Assembly (NCBI RefSeq): GCF_008326305.1 | Contig: NZ_BIXY01000023.1 | Coordinates: forward strand, 1-64,000 | DNA length: 64,000 nt | From: Dictyobacter arantiisoli | GTDB taxonomy: Bacteria > Chloroflexota > Ktedonobacteria > Ktedonobacterales > Ktedonobacteraceae | Direction of reading: 5' to 3' | In this document: positions 57,851 through 64,000 of the stretch, piece by piece | Numbering within the stretch: position 1 is the first letter of the stretch | Layout of the letters: the number at the start of each line of letters is the position of its first letter | The notes under the pieces: model-generated | What the model was told of the DNA's origin: nothing | The model's input: the letters and a program-made list of their open reading frames with translations, nothing else | Database searches by the model: none | Made by a program: the position numbers and the translations under genes

Positions 57851-59188
57851 ATGGTTCAATTTCCTGAACAATTTCGTTGGGGAACCGGCACGTATAGTTA
57901 TCAGGTGGAAGGGGCGGCACATGAGGATGGGCGCGGTGAGTCGATCTGGGATCGCTTTTGTGCCACTCCAGGCACGATCGTGAACAATGAGAGTGGTCTG
58001 GTCGCATGCGATCACTATCATCGCTACGCCGAGGATATCGCTTTGCTGAAACAACTCGGCGTGCAGATGTATCATTTTTCGATAGCCTGGCCGCGCATTA
58101 TGCCAACTGGTCGCGGGCCGGTCAATCAATTGGGCCTGGACTTCTATGATCGCCTGGTTGATGCGCTGCTGGAAGCTGGCATTGAACCATTCGCAACTCT
58201 CTATCACTGGGATTTGCCGCAGGCGCTTCAGGATGAACTTGGCGGCTGGGCCAATCGCGAAACAGCCTATGCCTTTGCCGAATATGTCGATGTGGTGACA
58301 AAACATTTTGGCTCACGTATCCACAACTGGCTTACGCTGAATGAGCCAGCGGTGACGGCATTTGAGGGCCATGAGATCGGCATTCACGCGCCGGGAGCCA
58401 GAGATGTCCGGCTGGCCTGGCAGACCACGCATCACTTCTTGCTGGCCCACGGACTGGCAGTGCCGATTATCCGTGCCAACGGTGATGAAAAAACACGCGT
58501 CGGGATTACGCTCAATTTCACACAGCTCGATCCTGTCAGCGATACGCCCGAGGATGTGGCGGCCACACGTTTTATGGATGGGAAAATGCACCGCTGGTTC
58601 CTCGATCCGATTTTCCGGGGCGCGTATCCCGCGGATGTTGTGAAGCATCTGGGGGATTATGTTCCCAAAACGGAAACCGGCGACGCCGAGATTATCGCTC
58701 GCCCCCTCGATTTCCTGGGTGCCAATTATTATACCCGGTCAGTGATCAAGCACGATCCCACGGCCTTCAGTGAATACCCATCCGTCGATGTCGAGGGTGT
58801 CGAGCACACCGAAATGGACTGGGAGGTCTATCCCAGAGGTATATACAATATGTTGACTCGACTCCATCGCGAGTATGCGGTTCCACGTATTTATCTGGTT
58901 GAAAATGGGGCGGCCTTCGCGGATGCTGTCAATCCTGACGATACGGTTGACGATCCCCGGCGCATTGCCTATCTACGCGAGCATCTCTTGCAGGTCCATA
59001 CGGCCATCGCAGAGGGCGTCCCTCTGGCTGGATATTCCGTCTGGGCACTGCTGGATAACTTTGAGTGGTCGGAAGGCTATAGAATGCGCTTTGGCATCGT
59101 CTATGTAGATTATCCTACGCAGAAACGCATCATGAAAGCCAGCGGCCACTGGTATCAAAAAGTGATTGCTTCCAATACTGTCCATTAA
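57851..59188 (+). CDS. GH1 beta-glucosidase
   Basis: A 445-residue cytoplasmic GH1 enzyme, predicted to split cellobiose and other beta-glucosides. The family start FPEQFRWGTGTYSYQVEGAA is present, with the acid/base Glu165 in LTLNEPAV and nucleophile Glu351 in YLVENGA. C-terminal YSVWALLDNFEWSEGYRMRF matches the aglycone-site loop. Nine codons before the ATG at 57851 are in frame, but the AGAGGA site five bases upstream supports this start. No signal peptide. It is divergent from the LacI gene and upstream of the ABC importer genes, consistent with an uptake-and-hydrolysis system. Confidence 0.96.
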   Translation: MVQFPEQFRWGTGTYSYQVEGAAHEDGRGESIWDRFCATPGTIVNNESGLVACDHYHRYAEDIALLKQLGVQMYHFSIAWPRIMPTGRGPVNQLGLDFYDRLVDALLEAGIEPFATLYHWDLPQALQDELGGWANRETAYAFAEYVDVVTKHFGSRIHNWLTLNEPAVTAFEGHEIGIHAPGARDVRLAWQTTHHFLLAHGLAVPIIRANGDEKTRVGITLNFTQLDPVSDTPEDVAATRFMDGKMHRWFLDPIFRGAYPADVVKHLGDYVPKTETGDAEIIARPLDFLGANYYTRSVIKHDPTAFSEYPSVDVEGVEHTEMDWEVYPRGIYNMLTRLHREYAVPRIYLVENGAAFADAVNPDDTVDDPRRIAYLREHLLQVHTAIAEGVPLAGYSVWALLDNFEWSEGYRMRFGIVYVDYPTQKRIMKASGHWYQKVIASNTVH

Positions 59189-59380
59189 TTCCATACCATA
59201 CACTATCGCATGCTAGTGGCACTTATGGATGAGTATTTTTATCTTTAGCACTTATCTCAAGCTCGTTAGCCAACTGTCTACCTTAATTATCATCTTCTCT
59301 TATGAGAGGATGCTGTAGCACGATTTTATGTCGTTGAGTAACCCTGTTTATTCGCTATCAGCGAAAGTAGGAGGTTATCG

Positions 59381-61069
59381 GTGGCTAGTTCAACCTTATT
59401 TATGCAGAAAGTCAAGGTCAATCGCGGCCAACTGATTCTATCATTGCTCATTATTCTCTCCGCCGTGCTAGCTGCTTGTGGTAGCGGTGGTACAACCAGT
59501 ACCACAAGCAACAAAAACTCGACCTTAGTACTACAGGCCAACCAGTCAGGCGACTATCCGAAAAATTATAATCCTTATTCTGGTAGTGTGATTGGTGGAA
59601 CCCAGGGACTTATCTATGAAACCCTGTTGTCATACAACCGTCTGGATGGCTCGATCAAGCCCTGGCTGGCCTCCGATTATAAGGTTGCCAGCGATGCCAC
59701 CAGCGTCACTTTTACGATCCGTAAGGGCGTAAAATGGTCGGACGGACAGGCACTGACCAGCGATGATGTCGTCTTCACTCTGCAACTTATCCAGAAATAT
59801 CAGGGGCTGGACGTCAATGGTATGGATTCCTATATCAAAAGCGTCGTGGCACCCGATGCCAGTACCGTGGCCGTGACATTGACGAAGCCCTATTTCCCAA
59901 TTCTCTGGTATCTGGGTGGTCAGACCTATATCGTGCCACGCCACACATGGTCAAAAATCAAAGGTGATCCCAGCCAGTATGGCGATCCAGACCCGATTGG
60001 AACTGGTCCCTATGTGACCAAAAACTTTACCCCACAGCTGGTAACTCTGACCAAAAACAAAAATTACTGGCAGCCAGGCAAGCCAGAAGTCACAACTATC
60101 AAGATCCCGGCCTTCAATTCCAATAGTGGGGTTGAACTGGCGCTAGAACATGGTCAGATCGACTGGACAAACCTGTATATCCAAAATGTCGAGAAGTCCT
60201 TTGTAGCGAGAAGCAAAGACTATCACTACTGGTATCCGACCAGTGACATTGTGTACCTCTACCTGAATCTGAAAAAAGCACCTTTCAATCAGCTCGCCGT
60301 CCGTCAAGCCATTAGCGCAGCAATTGATCGAGATCAGTTAAATACTGCGGGTGAAGGTGGCTATGAGCCAGCGGCAACCCCAACCGGCCTGCTGCCAACC
60401 AATAGCAGCTATCTCCTGCCAGAATACAAGGGGCTGAAATTCACCTATAACCCATCCCAGACTGCCAGCACGCTGGAGAGCATCGGTTATACCAAAGGTT
60501 CCGATGGCATCTACCAGAAAAATGGCAAGCAACTGGCCTTTAATCTGAATGTAGTTAGCGGCTTCACCGACTGGATCAACGATGCCCAATTGATGTCGCG
60601 CTCCCTGAACAAAGCGGGGATGAAAGTCACCGTCAACACGATTGACTATAACACCTACTACAACAATCTCCAGCTCGGTGACTACGACACCGCCATGCTA
60701 TGGACCAATCCCGGCCCCACGCCTTATTATCTCTATAACGCGCTGCTGGGGAGCACAAACACCGCACCGATTGGACAGCTCGCGGCCTCCAATTATGAGC
60801 GCTGGAGCGATCCAGCCACCGACAAACTGCTAAACCAATACTCCAGCACAACCGACAAAACAGTCCAGATGCAAGCCATTCAGGGTCTCCAAAAAATCCT
60901 GGTAGAACAGCTGCCCAGCATTCCATTGACCTACGAACCCTACTGGTATCAGTACAGTACCGCGAAATTCACTGGCTGGCCGACACAGAGCAATCCCTAT
61001 GCCGCGCCAGGCACAGCCGAATATCCCGATATCGAGTATGTAATCTTGAATCTACATCCAGTCAACTAA
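59381..61069 (+). CDS. ABC transporter solute-binding lipoprotein (SBP family 5)
   Basis: A 562-residue extracellular binding protein of the oligopeptide/nickel/cello-oligosaccharide family 5. The lipobox ends VLAACGSGG with Cys33 as the lipid anchor. FTIRKGVKWSDGQALTSDDV is the family signature, with further matches at VRQAISAAIDRDQLN. A GTG start (59381) follows a perfect AGGAGG. It is followed by two permease genes. Family 5 proteins near beta-glucosidases often bind cellobiose or longer beta-glucans, as in Thermotoga, so a sugar ligand is likely here; this remains inference. Confidence 0.93.
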   Translation: MASSTLFMQKVKVNRGQLILSLLIILSAVLAACGSGGTTSTTSNKNSTLVLQANQSGDYPKNYNPYSGSVIGGTQGLIYETLLSYNRLDGSIKPWLASDYKVASDATSVTFTIRKGVKWSDGQALTSDDVVFTLQLIQKYQGLDVNGMDSYIKSVVAPDASTVAVTLTKPYFPILWYLGGQTYIVPRHTWSKIKGDPSQYGDPDPIGTGPYVTKNFTPQLVTLTKNKNYWQPGKPEVTTIKIPAFNSNSGVELALEHGQIDWTNLYIQNVEKSFVARSKDYHYWYPTSDIVYLYLNLKKAPFNQLAVRQAISAAIDRDQLNTAGEGGYEPAATPTGLLPTNSSYLLPEYKGLKFTYNPSQTASTLESIGYTKGSDGIYQKNGKQLAFNLNVVSGFTDWINDAQLMSRSLNKAGMKVTVNTIDYNTYYNNLQLGDYDTAMLWTNPGPTPYYLYNALLGSTNTAPIGQLAASNYERWSDPATDKLLNQYSSTTDKTVQMQAIQGLQKILVEQLPSIPLTYEPYWYQYSTAKFTGWPTQSNPYAAPGTAEYPDIEYVILNLHPVN

Positions 61070-61263
61070 CAGCGTTCATTCCATCTGAATAGTAGACAGG
61101 GGGTACGACGGCAAGCCAGCAGGGACGCATCCAGCGAGCACACATGCGTTGTGTGCGCCCCTCGCTTCCTATTTTAGACTACCCAATAGCTGATTCAGAC
61201 GGTTCGTCATCCTTTCGTCCGTACCCTGGTCTGTCTCTAAATCACTCCTCAGAAGGAGATTGT

Positions 61264-62250
61264 ATGCGTCATATATTACGCCGTATTCTGTTTTATCTGG
61301 TGGCGCTCTGGGCATCTGTCACGCTCAACTTTCTGATTCCGCACCTCGCGCCAGGAAATCCGGCCCAGGCACTGGTTGGAAAGATGCATGGACGGGTAGC
61401 TCCACAGGCGCTGCATGCCCTGGAAATTTCACTGGGCGTCAGCCATGATCCACTCTATATACAATATTTCCAATACATCCTCAATCTTATCCATGGAAAT
61501 CTTGGTATATCCGTTACCTATATGCCTACGCCCGTCACTGACGTACTGGCCCAGGAACTACCCTGGACCATCGTGCTGGTCGGTGTTTCATTGGTAATTA
61601 GCTTTGTCATCGGCACGATCCTGGGTATCGTCGTCGTGTGGTGGCGTGGTGCCCTGATGGACACGATTCTCTCGCCATTTTTTACTTTTCTCTCGGCCAT
61701 CCCTTACTTCTGGCTGGCACTGATCCTGCTCTATTATTTTGGTGCACAACTGGGCTGGTTCCCGCTCCATGGTGGCTATGACGCGGATAATATTGACCAG
61801 GGCTGGACGATAGATTTTATCCTGAGCGCGGCTCAATACGCCTTCCTGCCCGCACTGACGATTGTCATCGGCTCAATTTCTGGTTGGATGCTCGGTATGC
61901 GCAATGCCATGATCACCACGCTGTCAGAAGATTATGTCTTGATGGCGGAGGCAAAGGGACTGACAACCTGGCGTGTCATGACTTCGTACGCGGCCCGTAA
62001 TGCGATCCTGCCAAATGTGACGCAGTTTGCGCTCTCCATTGGCTTTGTGGTCAGCGGATCAATTCTGACCGAAGTTGTCTTCTCTTATCCTGGGATTGGA
62101 TATGCCACGCTGCAAGCGGTGCAGAGCCTGGACTACTCGCTCTTACAGGGTATTTTCCTGGTTATTTCAATCGCGGTACTGGTCGCTAATCTGATGGCCG
62201 ATGTCTTGTATGTAATTTTAGATCCACGCGTGCGCACAGGAAAGGGCTAG
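61264..62250 (+). CDS. ABC transporter permease, DppB type
   Basis: About 328 residues with six membrane helices. The opening RRILFYLVALWASVTLNFLI, the PHLAPGNPAQALVGK segment, the AKGLTTWRVM EAA-loop (EDYVLMAEAKGLTTWRVMTS) that contacts the ATPase, and the PGIGYATLQAVQSLDY tail are all typical. The ATG at 61264 has GAAGGAGAT seven bases upstream; earlier in-frame codons are rejected. It is the second gene of an operon and overlaps closely with the next permease (four-base gap). Confidence 0.95.
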   Translation: MRHILRRILFYLVALWASVTLNFLIPHLAPGNPAQALVGKMHGRVAPQALHALEISLGVSHDPLYIQYFQYILNLIHGNLGISVTYMPTPVTDVLAQELPWTIVLVGVSLVISFVIGTILGIVVVWWRGALMDTILSPFFTFLSAIPYFWLALILLYYFGAQLGWFPLHGGYDADNIDQGWTIDFILSAAQYAFLPALTIVIGSISGWMLGMRNAMITTLSEDYVLMAEAKGLTTWRVMTSYAARNAILPNVTQFALSIGFVVSGSILTEVVFSYPGIGYATLQAVQSLDYSLLQGIFLVISIAVLVANLMADVLYVILDPRVRTGKG

Positions 62251-62254
62251 TGTT

Positions 62255-63211
62255 ATGAGTATTCCATCTGTTACAGCGACAAAGCCATCCCGCATGTTGC
62301 GCTTACGGGATCTCTGGCAGATGCTGACCCAGAATCGCAAGGTACTGGTTGGCGTGATTATCGTCGGCTTTTTCGCCCTGGTAGGTCTGTTTGGTCCTTT
62401 CTTTGTGACCATCGATCCCGGTGAACCCAGTAAGGATCTCTTGCAAGCTCCCTCGGCGGCGCACTGGCTGGGCACCACGCAACAGGGGCAGGATATTCTC
62501 GCTCAGATGATCATTGGCACGCGCCTATCAATGGTCATGGGCATTGGTATTGGTATCGTAACGATGATCATCTCGGTCATCGTCGGCCTGGTTTCCGGCT
62601 ACTACGGCGGCTGGATTGATGAGGTACTCTCGCTTATCACCAACGTCTTTCTGGTCCTGCCGACCCTGCCTCTGGCGATCCTGCTGGCCGCTTTTGTCGC
62701 GTATAAAGGACCGCTCACGATTGCGGTGGTACTGATCGTGACAGGTTGGTCATGGGGCGCGCGAGTCATGCGGGCACAAACGCTCTCGATGCGCAATCGG
62801 GATAGTGTGGAGGCCGCGCGTGCCAGCGGTGAATCCTCGCTACGCATCATCTTCTTCGAGATTTTCCCCAATGAGATCGCCATTGTCGCGGCGCAACTTC
62901 TGGGTACGGTCATTTATGCTATTCTGGCGGAAACTGGATTGGAATTTCTCGGACTCAGCAATGGCAACAGCATCAGCTGGGGCATCATCCTCTACTGGGC
63001 TGGCAATAATGATGCGCTCACGCTGGGTGCCTGGTGGTGGTTCTTGTCGCCCGGCCTCTGTATCGCGCTACTGGGTGCTGGTCTGGCGCTGATCAACTTT
63101 GGTATCGATGAAATTGCCAATCCACGCCTGCGCATGGAACGAAAAAACCTGAAGAACGAAAGAAAAGCGTTGAAAAAGCAGGTACAGGCAGTGCAAAAAG
63201 GGACCCTCTAA
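62255..63211 (+). CDS. ABC transporter permease, DppC type
   Basis: A 318-residue permease with six helices. An N-terminal cytoplasmic helix (LRDLWQMLTQNRKVLVGVII) and the OppC_N-like GPFFVTIDPGEPSKDLLQAP segment precede the transport domain. The EAA loop reads NRDSVEAARASGESSLRIIF and the family's ETGLEFLGLSNGNSISWG follows. Its stop codon overlaps the next start in TAATG, so coupled expression with the ATPase gene is expected. The charged lysine-rich tail (ERKNLKNERKALKKQ) is unusual but not disruptive. Confidence 0.95.
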   Translation: MSIPSVTATKPSRMLRLRDLWQMLTQNRKVLVGVIIVGFFALVGLFGPFFVTIDPGEPSKDLLQAPSAAHWLGTTQQGQDILAQMIIGTRLSMVMGIGIGIVTMIISVIVGLVSGYYGGWIDEVLSLITNVFLVLPTLPLAILLAAFVAYKGPLTIAVVLIVTGWSWGARVMRAQTLSMRNRDSVEAARASGESSLRIIFFEIFPNEIAIVAAQLLGTVIYAILAETGLEFLGLSNGNSISWGIILYWAGNNDALTLGAWWWFLSPGLCIALLGAGLALINFGIDEIANPRLRMERKNLKNERKALKKQVQAVQKGTL

Positions 63212-63327
63212 TGACAACGCTTGCTTCAACGGAGAGGCCACGCGCGGCCGCCAATACGCTCATCGATGTCCGCACTATCAACCTTGACTATCACGCAGCC
63301 AATGGCACTGTCCATGCGTTAAACGAG
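63211..63327 (+). pseudogene. 5' fragment of a DppD-type ABC ATPase gene
   Basis: The frame starts as a normal oligopeptide-type ATPase, with LIDVRTINLDYHAANGTVHA then LNE at residue 39, and the family would continue into the P-loop. Instead homology stops, and the following bases encode no ATPase. The frame runs on without meaning to 63570. The Walker motifs are absent, so the protein cannot work. The ATPases may resume beyond the window, or be provided elsewhere. Confidence 0.8.
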
Positions 63328-63478
63328 TCAATATCTCATGTGCCTTCCATGAAGGCCATTCATTACAACTTTTTCATGAAACACAAAATAGGATCAAAAT
63401 CTCTCGACATTTCCCATTCCATCAGCTATGATTCTTGCATGTCGAAGATGTGGCACGTGAGGAAAGAGGAAAAATCGT

Positions 63479-64000
63479 ATGCCAGGATCATGGGATACTC
63501 ATTTCAAACAATTGCTCGCACATTCCGCGCAGGATTACGCCACCTGGCTGGTGGATGGCGCGGTGATTGAAGAAGAACTTTCACCCCAGTTGGAAATAAT
63601 ACGCAACGCGGACAGTTTATATGCGATGCGCATCAAGGATGCACGCTATGGCTTGCATCTCGAATTTCAAACGCACCGGGACACAATGATGGCACACCGC
63701 CTGCTGGAATACAATGTGCTGGCAGGCAGCAAGTTCAAATACCCCATTTATTCAGTCGTCATCTTTTTGAGAAAAGACACTATCACGCTCACTTCACCCT
63801 ACGTGATATATAATCATAAGGGAAGAGAGATCCTGCGCTTTCATTTTGATATTATCAAACTCTGGGAAATACCAACCGCAGAACTCTTCCAGAAGCGGCT
63901 CAAAGGTCTGCTTCCTCTGGCACCGCTCACCCGTGAGGGAGCCCGGCGGGAAGTAGTGGAGGAGGCGATTACCGAACTGTTGAAGGGCGATCCAGACAAG
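63479..64000 (+). CDS. Rpn-family nuclease/putative transposase, runs off right edge
   Basis: The frame from ATG 63479 (AGAGGA site upstream) stays open for all 174 codons to the window edge. It matches the Rpn/YhgA-like PD-(D/E)XK family: SWDTHFKQLLAHSAQDYATW at the start, then Asp45 (ADSLY) and the Glu62-x-Gln64 motif in GLHLEFQTHRDTMMAHRLLE, then YPIYSVVIFL. Rpn proteins promote RecA-independent recombination and are often found as mobile-like paralogues. Here the gene begins about 150 bases after the broken ATPase fragment, so it is probably tied to the rearrangement that truncated it. C-terminus not visible. Confidence 0.82.
   Translation, partial: MPGSWDTHFKQLLAHSAQDYATWLVDGAVIEEELSPQLEIIRNADSLYAMRIKDARYGLHLEFQTHRDTMMAHRLLEYNVLAGSKFKYPIYSVVIFLRKDTITLTSPYVIYNHKGREILRFHFDIIKLWEIPTAELFQKRLKGLLPLAPLTREGARREVVEEAITELLKGDPDK

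Overview
This 64 kb window most likely comes from a Ktedonobacteria-type member of the Chloroflexota. That is inferred from gene content and was not tested by a search. The clues are plant-polymer glycosidases carrying modules such as PA14 and CBM3, an N-terminally extended MalT/LuxR regulator, Ser/Thr kinases joined to baseplate-J-like outer domains, a very long repeat-bearing STAND NTPase, and many palindromic repeats between genes. No rRNA, tRNA, CRISPR array or replication origin was recognised.

Layout. 0-9 kb: a GH3 beta-glucosidase, a TetR-methyltransferase pair, a divergent receiver-like sensor protein, an HbpS/UPF0303 protein, and a decayed NarL-type two-component system in which the kinase has two in-frame stops and the regulator has lost most of its receiver; then an AT-rich TPR gene. 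9-23 kb: msrB, a 1676-residue STAND NTPase with about thirty 32-residue helical repeats, a VOC dioxygenase, DUF5996, PIG-L deacetylase, DUF1992, a membrane/HAMP-like protein, an MFS/GPH transporter and a DUF1838 protein. 22-28.5 kb: a repeat-rich accessory zone with a single-chain type IIG/ISP-like restriction-modification enzyme and a RAYT (REP-associated tyrosine transposase) bracketed by copies of the palindromic repeat family it may act on. 28.5-39 kb: MurJ with a long extra N-terminus, then a divergent three-gene cluster (kinase, non-kinase, kinase) whose products share one outer domain with a twin-cysteine motif. 39-46 kb: a DHFR-like reductase, a haloalkane-dehalogenase-like hydrolase, two large regulators and a transposase remnant. 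46-63 kb: a carbohydrate locus with GH5-CBM3 cellulase, a predicted bicovalent flavin oxidase, GH9 endoglucanase, LacI regulator, GH1 beta-glucosidase and a Dpp/Opp-type ABC importer. This locus also contains a GT-C-like membrane protein, a nucleotidyltransferase pair resembling a toxin-antitoxin module, and an alpha/beta hydrolase. The importer's first ATPase gene breaks off after 39 codons and is followed by an Rpn-family nuclease/transposase gene that runs off the right edge.

How it fits together. The secreted GH9 and GH5-CBM3 enzymes would cut cellulose or related beta-glucans, the ABC importer would take up oligosaccharides, the GH1 and GH3 enzymes would finish hydrolysis, and the LacI protein next to GH9 and GH1 is the obvious sugar-responsive switch. 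Small non-coding elements are the second theme. At least three families are visible: the RAYT-linked ACGTAGGTGCG palindromes, a hairpin-array element with 16-bp inverted ends plus an apparent empty site elsewhere in the window, and a separate palindrome near 9.1 kb.
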